From: Pseudosporangium ferrugineum
Lineage (GTDB): Bacteria; Actinomycetota; Actinomycetes; Mycobacteriales; Micromonosporaceae
DNA length: 64,000 nucleotides
Assembly (NCBI RefSeq): GCF_003002065.1
Contig: NZ_PVZG01000014.1
Coordinates: 1 to 64,000 of the forward strand
Direction of reading: 5' to 3'
In this document: positions 23,174-32,441 of the stretch, one piece after another
Position numbering within the stretch: position 1 is the stretch's first letter
Layout: the number at the start of each line of letters is the position of its first letter
Position numbers and translations under genes: made by a program
Notes under the pieces: generated by a model
What the model saw: only the letters and a program-made list of their open reading frames with translations
Told to the model about the DNA's origin: nothing
The model's database searches: none

Positions 23174-24709
23174 TCAGCCGGGGGCTCCGGGTGGTGTGCT
23201 GCGGCGGTTTCGGAGCGTGCCGATGGCGATGTCCGCTGCGAGGAAGGCGAGCAATGGAATGCCGAACAGCGGGAGGGCCCAGGCTAGGCCGAACACGACC
23301 GGGACGCCGGCCACGATCGCCCACGTGGGCAGCTGTTGCCAGGCTCCGCGGCCCGCGGGTGGGGCGCCGGCGAAGGCCTTGCGGTCGGATCGGGTGGGGC
23401 GGCGTTGCCACCACATGCGGTAGCCCCAGATGATCACGCAGATCAGGCCGGTGGCCAGGGCGGCCAGGAGGAGCTGGTTGGGCAGGCCGAAGAGGCTGCC
23501 CATGTGGGCGTAGATCCCCCACTGGGTGAGCTTGGCCATCACCGGCCAGTCGGCGAAGTCGATGCGGTCGACGACGGTGCCGGTCGACGCGTCGACCGCG
23601 ATGCTGTCGCGTCCTACCGGCCAGCGGTCGTCCTCCTGCGTGACGGACCAGGCCGTTCCGGCGTCGGCGGGCACGGCGATCGTCACCCGTCCGTCGATTC
23701 CGCCGGCCAGCGCCACCTGCTGCACCTTGTCGATGGCGGTCGGATCGGCGGGGCCGGCGCCGGCGGCCGGGGCAGCGCCGGCGGCCGGGGCAGCGCCGGC
23801 GGCCGGGGCAGCGCCGGCGGCCGGGGCAGCACCAGCGACCGGGTCAGCACCAGCGACCGGGTCGGCGCCGGCGGGCGGGGCGGCCGTGCCGTGGTGGCCG
23901 CCGGCGGGGGTCGCGGCCGCGTCGGTCAGGTCCGTGGATACGGCGGGCCGGCTGCCTCGCAGGGCGTCGACGGCCGCGGTGAAGTTGGCGCCCGCGTGGT
24001 CCGACCAGGTCAGGCCGGTGGCCGACAGGAACAGCAGGCCCACGGAGAGCCAGAGGCCGGTGGCGGCGTGCCAGCCGCGGGTACGGCGTACGCCCTTGCG
24101 GGCGGTGAGGTCCGGGCGGAGCATCCGCTTGCCGCGCTGGCGACGCCACCACAGGACGACGCCGCCCAGGGTGATGACCCAGAGCCAGCTTGCGGCGAAC
24201 TCCGAGTAGTAGAGGCCGATCGGGCCCAGTTTGAGGTTGGTGTGCAGGTCGTCGAACCAGGTCTTGAGTGGAGTGGTCGCCCACCAGGTGGTGAGCTGCC
24301 CGCGGACCTCGCCCGTGTACGGGTTCACGTACACGGTGTGCTGGTGCTCGGCGTCGAGTTCCGGCGAGCTGAAGTCGATCTGGGTGGTGGCTTCGCCGCT
24401 TCCCGGGCGTACGGCGACGATCGCGCCCGCCGGGTGGACGGCGCGGGCGGCGGCGAGTTGCTCCGACAGGGGCCTGGCCTGGCCGCCGGGGGTGACGGTG
24501 AGTTCGTGGGCGTAGACGGCCTTCTCGAGCTGCGGCGTGAAGACGTACGCCAGTCCGGTGAGGGCCGCGAGCAGCAGGAAGGGGGCGACGAGGATGCCGG
24601 CGTAGAAGTGCAGCCGCAGCAGCAGCGCGCCGAAGCCGGTCGGCGCCGGGCGCTTGCGGGCCGGGGCGGGGACGGTCGCCGGCTCGGCGGTCCGGGGAAT
24701 GGTGGTCAT
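23174..24709 (-). CDS. PepSY-associated transmembrane protein
   Basis: A 511-residue membrane protein of the PepSY_TM family: LLLRLHFYAGILVAPFLLLAALTGLAYVF near the N-terminus, a PepSY-like external domain (TVYVNPYTGEVRGQL), LHTNLKLGPIGLYYSEFAASW, and WHAATGLWLSVGLLFLSATG. Conserved histidines in the helices suggest haem or metal binding, and relatives are linked with iron or siderophore reduction. An external linker (about residues 275-320) is made of PAAGA/PVAGA pentapeptide repeats. It faces the end of the Eis-like gene convergently. Confidence 0.85.
   Translation of the reverse strand: MTTIPRTAEPATVPAPARKRPAPTGFGALLLRLHFYAGILVAPFLLLAALTGLAYVFTPQLEKAVYAHELTVTPGGQARPLSEQLAAARAVHPAGAIVAVRPGSGEATTQIDFSSPELDAEHQHTVYVNPYTGEVRGQLTTWWATTPLKTWFDDLHTNLKLGPIGLYYSEFAASWLWVITLGGVVLWWRRQRGKRMLRPDLTARKGVRRTRGWHAATGLWLSVGLLFLSATGLTWSDHAGANFTAAVDALRGSRPAVSTDLTDAAATPAGGHHGTAAPPAGADPVAGADPVAGAAPAAGAAPAAGAAPAAGAAPAAGAGPADPTAIDKVQQVALAGGIDGRVTIAVPADAGTAWSVTQEDDRWPVGRDSIAVDASTGTVVDRIDFADWPVMAKLTQWGIYAHMGSLFGLPNQLLLAALATGLICVIIWGYRMWWQRRPTRSDRKAFAGAPPAGRGAWQQLPTWAIVAGVPVVFGLAWALPLFGIPLLAFLAADIAIGTLRNRRSTPPGAPG
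23755..23880 (-). repeat. 15-bp in-frame tandem repeat inside the PepSY gene
   Basis: At least six copies of a 15-bp unit (GGGGCAGCGCCGGCGGCC-like, shifting to GGGTCAGCACCAGCGACC) encode PAAGA, PVAGA and PAGAD pentapeptides in an extracytoplasmic linker. The period keeps the frame, so copy-number change would alter linker length without a frameshift. Confidence 0.85.
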
Positions 24710-24721
24710 GGGCTCCTCGCT

Positions 24722-24830
24722 CGGGGTCCATGGGACGGAGGGATCTCGGGTCCGCGGGACGGGGGAATCTCAGGCGGGTAGGACGGGGGCATCTCAGGCC
24801 AGCGAGACGGTGATCTCGGGGGACGACGTC
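24722..24830. repeat. Degenerate tandem repeat upstream of the PepSY gene
   Basis: Four diverged copies of a 22-26 bp unit with core GGGACGGGGGNATCTCAGG lie directly upstream of the PepSY start (24709) and before the + strand gene at 24955. The rest of this divergent gap holds no gene that I can see. Confidence 0.7.
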
Positions 24831-24954
24831 GGGGCGTGGGACGGGGAGGTTGCGGCGTTCAGGTGCTTGGTCGGTGGGAAGGCGCGCGGAGTTCCCGGGG
24901 CCGGGCGTCCGGTAGTTGTCCCTTCGGTTCCGCCGGGCCGGCGGGCGCGGCAGC

Positions 24955-25692
24955 ATGACGAGGATGCGGGTACTGGTGGGCCTCACCCTGTTCCTCGGCG
25001 TGCTCGGGATCGTCGGGGTGCTGGCCGGGGACGACCCCGCCGGCGCGACGTTCGTCGAGCTCTCCGAGTCGGTCCAGCTCCTCATGTCGGCCACGCTGCC
25101 GTTCACCGGCGTCCTGCTGGCCCGGGACCTCAAGCGCCCAGCCGACCACGGCCCCGGGCAAGAAACACCCGACGGCCGCCCCGGGCAAAGAACACCCGAC
25201 CGCGGCCCCGGGCAGGCCCCCGGCTATCGCCCGCTCGTCACCCTGTGGCTCACCGCGGTCGTGCTGGCCGTCGGGGTCGCGGTCTTCGGCGTCGTTGCCT
25301 GTGTCGTCGCCGTTGTGGTCAGTCCGGCCGGCGGGTGGAGTCATGCCGGCGGCGGCGTTGTCGGCGGTGTGCTGGTTCAGGTCACCGCTCAGCTCGTCGG
25401 GACCGGGCTCGGACTGCTGCTCAGGCCGGTCGTGGTGGCGTGCGCGGCCACCGTGGTGCTGCCGCTCGGCGTGTGGCTCGTGCTGGGGGCGCTGCCCGCC
25501 GTCCGGGAGTGGACCACGCCGTACGCGGCGGCGCTGAATCTGCTGTCCGGTGAGTTGACGGTGCTGCGGTGGGCGCAGTGGGCCGTCGTGGTGCTGATCT
25601 GGGGTGTTGCCCTGAATGCCCTGGGCGCCGTGCGGTTCCTGCGGGGCCGGGCCGCCGCGGGCCACGGGTCCCCCGGGGTGGGGGACCCGTGA
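24955..25692 (+). CDS. Hypothetical membrane protein
   Basis: About 245 residues with roughly six hydrophobic segments, for example VLVGLTLFLGVLGIVGVLAG, VLAVGVAVFGVVACVVAVVV and WAVVVLIWGVALNALGA. The topology resembles ABC-2-type permease subunits, but no ATPase gene is adjacent. A hydrophilic loop (residues about 60-90) contains a 27-bp in-frame repeat giving PGQ-x-TPD motifs. ATG 24955 is the first good start in the frame. Function unknown. Confidence 0.65.
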   Translation: MTRMRVLVGLTLFLGVLGIVGVLAGDDPAGATFVELSESVQLLMSATLPFTGVLLARDLKRPADHGPGQETPDGRPGQRTPDRGPGQAPGYRPLVTLWLTAVVLAVGVAVFGVVACVVAVVVSPAGGWSHAGGGVVGGVLVQVTAQLVGTGLGLLLRPVVVACAATVVLPLGVWLVLGALPAVREWTTPYAAALNLLSGELTVLRWAQWAVVVLIWGVALNALGAVRFLRGRAAAGHGSPGVGDP

Positions 25693-25697
25693 GCGCG

Positions 25698-26249
25698 TCA
25701 GTCCGCCAGCGGCACCAGGTTCGCCGACGGGCGGGCGCGGCGCCACGCCACGACCAGGAACACGATCAGGCCGGCGATCGGGATGGCGCAGATCGCCCAG
25801 CTCAGGGCCAGCGGCGGGCCCGGCTGGGCCAGGACCGGCAGCGGCTGGGTGCGGCCCTCGGCCGGGCCCTGCGGACCGTCGATGCGGAAGCCGATCGTGT
25901 AGCCGCCCGCTTTCGCCAGCGACACCACGTCGAGGCCCCAGACGTCGAGCTTGCGGGGGTGGCGGGCCAGGACGCGGTCGGCGTGGTCAGCGTCGATGCC
26001 GGGGCCGTCGAGGAGCAGCCTGCCCGACTTGCCGGCGATGCCGCCGGCCGGGATGAAGGTGAAGTCCAGCGACTGCATCGCGCGCAGCGGCCACTCGGAG
26101 AAGCCGACGGTCACCGCGTACGGGCCCGCCTGCACCTGCTCGGTGTGCACGATGTTCACCGGCTCGTAGGCGGCTGCCGGGGCGGCGGGGAGCAGCACCA
26201 CGAGGACGGCGGCTGCCACGGCGGCGAGCTTTCGGCGTACGGAAATCAT
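25698..26249 (-). CDS. Secreted, membrane-anchored hypothetical protein
   Basis: A 183-residue protein with a signal peptide (VRRKLAAVAAAVLVVLLP, AxA cleavage near AAA-YEP), a beta-rich external domain (YAVTVGFSEWPLRAMQSL) and a C-terminal anchor helix ICAIPIAGLIVFLVVAWRR. It is the last gene of a three-gene minus-strand set with a polytopic protein and a YtkA-like protein. ATG 26249 overlaps the TGA of the preceding gene. I do not recognise a named family; the external beta domain resembles those of metal-handling secreted proteins. Confidence 0.7.
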   Translation of the reverse strand: MISVRRKLAAVAAAVLVVLLPAAPAAAYEPVNIVHTEQVQAGPYAVTVGFSEWPLRAMQSLDFTFIPAGGIAGKSGRLLLDGPGIDADHADRVLARHPRKLDVWGLDVVSLAKAGGYTIGFRIDGPQGPAEGRTQPLPVLAQPGPPLALSWAICAIPIAGLIVFLVVAWRRARPSANLVPLAD

Positions 26250-27364
26250 GCGAGGCCTCCCTGGACGGCCGGGCCGGGAACGACGATGGCGATCGGTTTG
26301 CGGGATTCGCCGCGCAGCAGGCCGGCGAAGCGCCAGGCGAGGAAGCCGGCCAGCGCGCCGAAGAGCAGGCCGGCGAGGGCATCGGCGACGAGGGTTCCGG
26401 GGGCGGCCAGCGGGCCGTTGCCGACGAGCGGCACCTGGAGGTCGAGCGAGAACGCCAGGACGAGACCGCCGACCGCACCGGCGAGCTGCGGGAGCAGGCG
26501 CATCGACATCCCGGCGCGCCGGCCGTAGGCCAGCACGCCGGCGCCGACCGCCGCCGCGACGAGCAGGAACATGGGGGTGGCGCTGGGCAGTTCCGGCGGC
26601 GCGTCCCCGAGGCCGTCGCGCAGCGGCAGGTTGACCATCGACGCATAGCTGTGCGATGCCCACGGGGCGAAGAACCAGAGGGCGAGCTGCATGGCGCCCA
26701 GGACGGCGGCGACCCTGATCGCGTACGCCGGACGCCCGGTGATCCCGGCGGCGAGCAGCATGCTGAGCGTGCAGAAGAACGCGGCACTGACGATCTCGAT
26801 GTCGAACGGCGCCGGCAGCTCCGCCAGCGCGTTGAGCATCAGCGGGCTGAACGTCATGAGGATCGGCAGCGAGACGACCAGCCCGATCCGGCCCCACCGC
26901 CGGTCGCGGGCGTAGCCGAAGACGATGACCGAGCCCACCATCGTGACGGTGATCGAGCTGAACAGGGCGACGTGCGGCGGCGAGCCGAGGTCTGCGTCGA
27001 AGCCGTAGACGGTGTGCCACCACAGATCCATCAGGCCGTAGAGCAGGAACATCGCGGCGCCTGCGCCGGCGATCAGGTAGCCCAGCGGGGCGTCGAACTT
27101 GAGGACCCGGACCGTGCGGCCGCCCTCGGCGGGGTCGGCGGTGCGCCCGGCGCGCTGGGCGAAGGTGGCCCGCAGCACCATCGCGAGGGCGGCCAGCCCG
27201 GCGATCGCGCTGCCCGAGTAGAGCATCAGGTGGGACAGGGTGAAGAAGGTGTCGGGGCCGACGTCGACGTGCCATTGGACGTCCCAGACGATGCCGGCCA
27301 GGGAGGTGCCGGTGCCGAGGAGCACCGCAGCCGCGCCGAGCACACCGGCGGATGGACGGGGCAT
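26246..27364 (-). CDS. Polytopic membrane protein of a metal-handling set
   Basis: A 372-residue protein with about nine to ten hydrophobic segments. Histidines lie in or near the membrane: IVWDVQWHVDVGPDTFFTLSH, LMDLWWHTVYGF, PWASHSYASM. The HxH-like placement suggests metal or haem contact. I do not recognise the family. It is translated between the YtkA-like protein (27395) and the secreted protein (25698), with a four-base overlap to the latter. Confidence 0.72.
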   Translation of the reverse strand: MPRPSAGVLGAAAVLLGTGTSLAGIVWDVQWHVDVGPDTFFTLSHLMLYSGSAIAGLAALAMVLRATFAQRAGRTADPAEGGRTVRVLKFDAPLGYLIAGAGAAMFLLYGLMDLWWHTVYGFDADLGSPPHVALFSSITVTMVGSVIVFGYARDRRWGRIGLVVSLPILMTFSPLMLNALAELPAPFDIEIVSAAFFCTLSMLLAAGITGRPAYAIRVAAVLGAMQLALWFFAPWASHSYASMVNLPLRDGLGDAPPELPSATPMFLLVAAAVGAGVLAYGRRAGMSMRLLPQLAGAVGGLVLAFSLDLQVPLVGNGPLAAPGTLVADALAGLLFGALAGFLAWRFAGLLRGESRKPIAIVVPGPAVQGGLA

Positions 27365-27394
27365 GATTCTGCCTTTCGGTAGGGGTGGGAAGGG

Positions 27395-29158
27395 TCAGTC
27401 GGTGACGGTGAGCGGGATGGTCAGGGGTTCGCTGCCGGGCGCGGTGACCCGTAGCTGCCAGCCGCCCGCGGCCATCAGGGGCACGCCGGGCACGGCGTAC
27501 CGGCCCCGCCCGCGCGGGATTCCGGTGATGACCGGGGAGGCGTGGCCCATGGTGGGCAGCACCGCCTGCACCTGGATCTGCGGTGCGGTGGCGGGCCGGC
27601 CGTCGCGGCCGGTGAGGGTGACGGTGACGTCCCGGGTGCCGGTCCGCGCCCGCTCCGGCGTGACCCGGCCGATCTGCGGGAGGCCGGGCGCCGCCTCGGG
27701 GGCGGGCCGGACGTCGGCGGTGATCGGCACGGTGATGATGCGGTAGTCCTTCTCGGCCTGGAGCCAGATCCGGTACCGGCCGGGGAGCGGGAAGGTGACG
27801 GTGAAGCCGACCGCGGGCCCGTACGCGGCGACCGTCTCGTCGGGCAGCGTCGCCCCGAGCACGCCGGGCATCGGGACCATCGCCGCCATGCCGTCCATGC
27901 CCTCCATGTCGTGCATGGCGGTGGCGTCGTCCATGGCGTGGGCGTGCAGCCACACGGGATCGCCCTCGGGGGTGGGGCCGGCGACGATCAGGTGCCCGAG
28001 CATGCCCAGCCACGGCTGGAGGTCCGCCTCGTCGCCGATGCGGGCGCGCAGCGTCACGGGCGTACCGGCGACCGGGTCGGCCATGGCCACCTGCACGCCG
28101 ACGCCGTCGATCGTGCCGGTCGACCGTACGGTCAGGGGCTCCGCCTTTCTGTCCTGGGTTCTGCCCGTGGCCGTGAAACCGCCGGCCGCGCGCAGCATCT
28201 GTACGCCTCCCCCGCGTCGAGCCACCTCGGCGGTCACCGCGTAGGTGCCGGCGGCGTCCGGGGTGAAGGTGACCTCGTAGCTGCCGGGCGCCGTCCGGAT
28301 CGGGTGGAGGTGCCACAGGCGGTCCGACGGGGACACGACCATGAGGTGCATGAGCCCGCCGTCGTGGACGACGAGATCGTCGGCGGGCAGCCCGGTCGCC
28401 GCGTCCGTGACCCGCAACCGCACCGTCGCCGGCGCACCGGCGACCACCGGCTGCCGCTGCACGGTCAGGGTCACCGGCGGGCGGGAGAAGGCGGCGCCGC
28501 GCGGCATCCCGGCGTACGGATCGGCGGCGTTGACGACCGTCGCGTCGAGGTCCTCGCCGGGAGCGGGCGGCAGGGGCTGGGACGCCGACAGCAGGGCCGC
28601 GGTCACCGCGACGGCGACTCCGGCGACGACACCCGCCCCGGGCAGCGCGGTCCACCAGCCGCTCCGGGCGGCCAGCGCCACGACCAGCGCGGCGGCGAGG
28701 CTGAGCCCGGCGGCGACGAACCCTCCGTAGACCCACCTCTCGGCCGGGCTCATGCTCTGCGCGTGCACCACGAACGGAATGCGGGCGAGCCGCTGCCCGT
28801 CGTCGATCGTCAGTTCCCACGGTCCCGCGCTGTCCACCCGCAGGACGGCCGGGACGGGGCCGGGGGTGCCGGGAAGGGTCAGCGACGCGGAGCTGGGCGC
28901 CCCGGCCGCGGACGGCAGGGCGCCGAGCCGCAGGGTTCCGGCGGGCGACCCGGCGTGCGCCAGCACGTCGACGTGCAGCGGACCGGGAAGGCTCGCCACC
29001 CGGCGCAGGACCACCGTCAGCTCCCGGTCGCCCAGGCTCTGCGCCACGGTCACGTCGGCGCCGGACATCGCGCCGTCGGCGTGCGCGGGGACGGCGGCGC
29101 CGAGCACCGCCACCAGGGCCGCCAGGAGGAAACCGGCCATCCGGAATGCTGCATTCAT
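27395..29158 (-). CDS. YtkA/CopC-like secreted membrane protein, Met- and His-rich
   Basis: A 587-residue protein: signal peptide MNAAFRMAGFLLAALVAVLG, an external Ig-like domain, two to three membrane helices (YGGFVAAGLSLAAALVVALAA, VVAGVAVAVTAALLSA) and then three beta-sandwich domains of YtkA or FixH type. The region HAHAMDDATAMHDMEGMDGM is rich in Met and His, typical of periplasmic copper-binding segments. It probably binds or delivers copper outside the membrane. ATG 29158 precedes the signal peptide; an upstream ATG at 29197 would spoil it. A response regulator gene lies upstream on the same strand. Confidence 0.75.
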   Translation of the reverse strand: MNAAFRMAGFLLAALVAVLGAAVPAHADGAMSGADVTVAQSLGDRELTVVLRRVASLPGPLHVDVLAHAGSPAGTLRLGALPSAAGAPSSASLTLPGTPGPVPAVLRVDSAGPWELTIDDGQRLARIPFVVHAQSMSPAERWVYGGFVAAGLSLAAALVVALAARSGWWTALPGAGVVAGVAVAVTAALLSASQPLPPAPGEDLDATVVNAADPYAGMPRGAAFSRPPVTLTVQRQPVVAGAPATVRLRVTDAATGLPADDLVVHDGGLMHLMVVSPSDRLWHLHPIRTAPGSYEVTFTPDAAGTYAVTAEVARRGGGVQMLRAAGGFTATGRTQDRKAEPLTVRSTGTIDGVGVQVAMADPVAGTPVTLRARIGDEADLQPWLGMLGHLIVAGPTPEGDPVWLHAHAMDDATAMHDMEGMDGMAAMVPMPGVLGATLPDETVAAYGPAVGFTVTFPLPGRYRIWLQAEKDYRIITVPITADVRPAPEAAPGLPQIGRVTPERARTGTRDVTVTLTGRDGRPATAPQIQVQAVLPTMGHASPVITGIPRGRGRYAVPGVPLMAAGGWQLRVTAPGSEPLTIPLTVTD

Positions 29159-29243
29159 GCCGGTAAATGTAGAAAACCCCGGCCGCGGCGTCGTCACCGT
29201 GACCGGGGAGATGGGGTCCCTCCCGAGAGGGACCCGCGCGCCG

Positions 29244-29915
29244 TCACCGGCGGCCGGGGGTCACCAGCCCGTTCTCGTAGCCGAAGACCACGGCGTGGAC
29301 GCGGTCGCGCAGGCCGAGCTTGGCGAGGATGCGGCTGACGTGGGTCTTGACGGTCTGCTCGCCGATGTACAGGTCGCCGGCGATCTCCGCGTTGGACCTG
29401 CCCATGACCATGTGCCGCAGCACCTCGCGTTCCCGCTCGGTGAGCCGTTGCAGGGCGGTCGCCGACGCCGGGTCGGGCGGCTGCGAGTCGAGGAAGTTCT
29501 CGATCAGGCGCCGGGTGATCCGCGGCGACAGCAGCGCCTCGCTGTTCGCCACCACCCGTACGGCGTGCATCAGCTGCTCGGGCTCGCTGTCCTTGAGCAG
29601 GAAGCCGCTGGCCCCGGCCCGCAGCGCCGCGTAGACGTAGTCGTCGATGTCGAAGGTGGTCAGCATCAGCACGCGCGGGGTACGCCCCTCGGCGCGTTGC
29701 GGTCCGAGCAGGGCGGCGGTGGCCGCGAGCCCGTCCATCTCGGGCATCCGTACGTCCATGAGCACGACGTCGGGGCGCAGGACCCGGCTGCGGTCGATCG
29801 CCACCCGCCCGTTCTCGGCCTCGCCCACCACCGACATGTCGGGCTGCGAATCGAGGATGGCGCGGATGCCCGCGCGGATCATCGGCTGGTCGTCGACCAC
29901 AAGGATCCGGATCAT
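29244..29915 (-). CDS. NarL/LuxR-type response regulator
   Basis: A 223-residue regulator. The receiver domain has IRILVVDDQPMIRAG, the phospho-acceptor Asp in VVLMDVRMPEMDG, and Lys in LLKDSEPEQL. The C-terminal LuxR HTH reads LTEREREVLRHMVMGRSNAEIAGDL with VKTHVSRILAKLGLRDR. Its ATG overlaps the stop of the histidine kinase gene by four bases, so the two form a pair. The neighbouring YtkA-like metal set on the same strand is a possible target. Confidence 0.95.
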   Translation of the reverse strand: MIRILVVDDQPMIRAGIRAILDSQPDMSVVGEAENGRVAIDRSRVLRPDVVLMDVRMPEMDGLAATAALLGPQRAEGRTPRVLMLTTFDIDDYVYAALRAGASGFLLKDSEPEQLMHAVRVVANSEALLSPRITRRLIENFLDSQPPDPASATALQRLTEREREVLRHMVMGRSNAEIAGDLYIGEQTVKTHVSRILAKLGLRDRVHAVVFGYENGLVTPGRR

Positions 29916-31114
29916 CGGACGTCTCCCTCGGCTTCGTCGGTGGGTGGCAGCGGGAATCGGGCGGCGACCCGGTAGCCGCCCGCCGGACGGGCGCCGATCT
30001 CGACGGAGCCGCCCGCGAGGCGGGCCCGCTCGCGCATGCCGACGACGCCGTGGCCGGCCTGGTTCGGTTCCTCGATCGGCCGCGGCACCCGGGCAGGCAC
30101 ATCGTTGACGATCTCCACGAACAGCTCGCCGTCGTCGGCGCTCACCCGCACCCGGGTGGGGGCGCCGGGCGCGTGCCGGACCACGTTGCTCAGCGATTCC
30201 TGCACGATCCGGTACGCCGCGAGCCCGATGCTGTCCGCCAGCCCGGCCTGTTGCAGGTCCCCCCGCACCTCGAGGTCGACCGGGACCCCGCCCCGGCGCG
30301 CCGACTCGGCGAGCTCGCCCAGGTGCTGGAGATCCGGCATCGGCCGCAGGTCGCTGTCCGCGGTCTCGTCGCGCAGCAGGGCCAGCAGTTGCCGCATCTC
30401 ACGCAGGGTGGAGCGCGTTCCCGCGGCGATGCGGGAGAACTCCGCCTTCGACTCCGGATCGATGTCCTTGATCCGGTACGCCGCGGAGGTCGCCTGCATG
30501 TGGATCACCGACATGCTGTGCGCCACGACGTCGTGCAGCTCGCGGGCGATCCGGTTGCGTTCCTCGACCAGCGCCCGCTGCGCCTGTTCCAGGGCGATGT
30601 CGCGGCGTGCGTCCGCCAGCTCCCGGCGTACCCGGCCGCGCTGGGTCCAGCCGATCGTCGCGAACAGCACCAGCACCGAGTTGGTGGCGAAGATGATCAA
30701 CGAGGCCTCGGCGCCGGTCCGCCCGTGCGGGCCGGTCTGCACCAGCACGAGGCAGAACAGGACGGTGACCCACCAGACGAGCACGGCGACGGACCAGGAG
30801 CGGGTCAGCCCGATCAACCCGATGTACGCGACCAGCACGACCATCACCGGCACCGACAGCGGCCACATCCCGTCGCCGGCCGGCTGCGTCCAGGCGAACA
30901 GCCCCACCCCGGCCAGTTGCAGGGCGGTGGCCGGCCACGGGCGCAGCAGTGCCAGCGGCAGGGCGGCGCACTGGGCGGTGGCGGCCGCGTACGCCGCCAG
31001 CACCGGAACGTCGTACCCGAGGATCGCGGTGGTCGCCGTGAACACCAGCAGCAGGCCGGCCGACGATCCGACGATCAACCGCCACCGCTTCGCCACTGGT
31101 CGTACCCCGGCCAC
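29912..31114 (-). CDS. Two-component sensor histidine kinase (HisKA_3)
   Basis: About 400 residues: five to six N-terminal helices (LIVGSSAGLLLVFTATTAIL onward), a HisKA_3 dimerisation motif IARELHDVVAHSMSVIHMQA with the phospho-accepting His, and an HATPase_c domain (GLAAYRIVQESLSNVVRHA, GHGVVGMRERARLAGG). The start is taken as GTG 31114, which has GGAGGTGAGC just upstream. The frame is open to 31375, but that extension is arginine-rich. Partner regulator at 29244. Confidence 0.93.
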   Translation of the reverse strand: MAGVRPVAKRWRLIVGSSAGLLLVFTATTAILGYDVPVLAAYAAATAQCAALPLALLRPWPATALQLAGVGLFAWTQPAGDGMWPLSVPVMVVLVAYIGLIGLTRSWSVAVLVWWVTVLFCLVLVQTGPHGRTGAEASLIIFATNSVLVLFATIGWTQRGRVRRELADARRDIALEQAQRALVEERNRIARELHDVVAHSMSVIHMQATSAAYRIKDIDPESKAEFSRIAAGTRSTLREMRQLLALLRDETADSDLRPMPDLQHLGELAESARRGGVPVDLEVRGDLQQAGLADSIGLAAYRIVQESLSNVVRHAPGAPTRVRVSADDGELFVEIVNDVPARVPRPIEEPNQAGHGVVGMRERARLAGGSVEIGARPAGGYRVAARFPLPPTDEAEGDVR

Positions 31115-31200
31115 GCTCACCTCCACGACGCTACTGATCCGATCATGAAAAGAAGTCCCTCCACGGAGGGACCGCCCGAGCGGCGCCCCCTCGCTGCGCG

Positions 31201-31803
31201 TCAGGCCACCGCCGGCCGGGCGGCGGCGCGACGGCCGGAACGCACGAAGCGGACCAGTTCCCCGAGCGCGGTGATGGAGACGGCCAGGCCGAGGCCGAGC
31301 GCCAGGCCGAGCGCCGGGTTCGCCTCGAAGGCGGCGCCGCCCACGAATCCGATCAGGCCGGAACAGGTCGCCCACAGGACCGCGGCCACGCCGGCGAACA
31401 GGGAGAACCGGGCCAGGGGGTAGCCGGTCGCGCCGCTGGCGGCGACGACCGCGGTACGGCCGCCGGGTACGAAGCGGGCCGCGACGATCAGCGAGCCGCC
31501 GCGGCGGTGCAGGTGCGGCGCGACGCGGTCGACGGCCCGGGCCAGGCGGCCGGTGGAGCGACGGCGGCGCAGGAGCCGGCCCAGCGCGTAGCCGAGGTGG
31601 TCGCCGGCGAACGCGCCGACGGCGGCGACGAGCATGATCAGGGGGAGATTCGACCCGCCGGACGCGGCGTAGACCGCGGCCGCGATGACCACCGACTCGG
31701 ACGGCAGGACGGGCAGCACCGCGTCGAGCATGGCCAGCAGCAGCAGGACCGGATAGATGACGGGAGAGGTCACGGCCGCCTCGATGAGGTGCATCAGGTC
31801 CAT
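31201..31803 (-). CDS. DedA-family membrane protein
   Basis: A 200-residue DedA/SNARE-associated protein: VLPVLPSESVVIAAAVYAA at the first re-entrant region, GAFAGDHLGYALGRLL, and the conserved ARFVPGGRTAVVAASGATG. DedA proteins are flippases for phospholipid or undecaprenyl carriers. It ends a minus-strand run: a second DedA-like gene (34167), a GT4 glycosyltransferase, a DUF998-like protein and this gene. It overlaps the upstream gene by 10 bases. Confidence 0.9.
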   Translation of the reverse strand: MDLMHLIEAAVTSPVIYPVLLLLAMLDAVLPVLPSESVVIAAAVYAASGGSNLPLIMLVAAVGAFAGDHLGYALGRLLRRRRSTGRLARAVDRVAPHLHRRGGSLIVAARFVPGGRTAVVAASGATGYPLARFSLFAGVAAVLWATCSGLIGFVGGAAFEANPALGLALGLGLAVSITALGELVRFVRSGRRAAARPAVA

Positions 31804-32441
31804 CGCGCGCGCTCCTCGTCGGCGATCACCCGGCAGCACAGGGCCATGACCACGACCACGAGGGCCATCAGCAGGCGTTCGGCGAGGCCCGCGTACGCCC
31901 CGAAGGTCGTGCCGAGCAGGGCCGCCGGGCCGTGCACGGCACCGAACGCGACGCACGCGGCGAGCGTGGCCAGGCCGCAGGCCCGCAGGAGGCGGACCTG
32001 GGCGGTCTCCGCGCGGCGACCGGCCTTGTCGGCCACCAGCAGCGCGATCAACGGGGGCAGCGCGGCCACCAGCCCGGCGCCCCAGCGGTGCACGATCGCG
32101 ACGGTGCCGGGCGGGGTGCCCGGCAGGTTGGTCGGGAAGAACGCCACCGCGAGCAGCGACACGCACCAGAGCGTCAGCAGCACGGTCAGCAGCCGGGAGT
32201 CGGGCAGCGCCCGCCGCACGCCGGCCAGGAGCCTCCCGCCGGCCACGGCCAGGCCGCACGCCGCCAGCGCCAGTAGCAGCGCGCCGGGCACCGTACGGAT
32301 CGAGTCGCTGATCATCTCGTCGAGCGGGTCGGCGTCGCCGACGACGAACAGCCCGGCCCCCGCGCCCACCGTGACGGCCAGGCCGAGCTTGGCGTCGCGT
32401 ACCCAGCGACCGGGATCCGCCCGGACGGCCACCGCGGTCAC
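31794..32441 (-). CDS. DUF998-like membrane protein
   Basis: A 215-residue protein with six hydrophobic helices. The motif LLTVLLTLWCVSLLAVAFFPTN with GTVAIVHRWGAGLVA fits DUF998-family membrane proteins, whose function is unknown. The GTG at 32441 overlaps the stop of the glycosyltransferase gene as GTGA. The group of glycosyltransferase plus DedA proteins suggests envelope glycolipid work. Confidence 0.78.
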   Translation of the reverse strand: MTAVAVRADPGRWVRDAKLGLAVTVGAGAGLFVVGDADPLDEMISDSIRTVPGALLLALAACGLAVAGGRLLAGVRRALPDSRLLTVLLTLWCVSLLAVAFFPTNLPGTPPGTVAIVHRWGAGLVAALPPLIALLVADKAGRRAETAQVRLLRACGLATLAACVAFGAVHGPAALLGTTFGAYAGLAERLLMALVVVVMALCCRVIADEERARWT

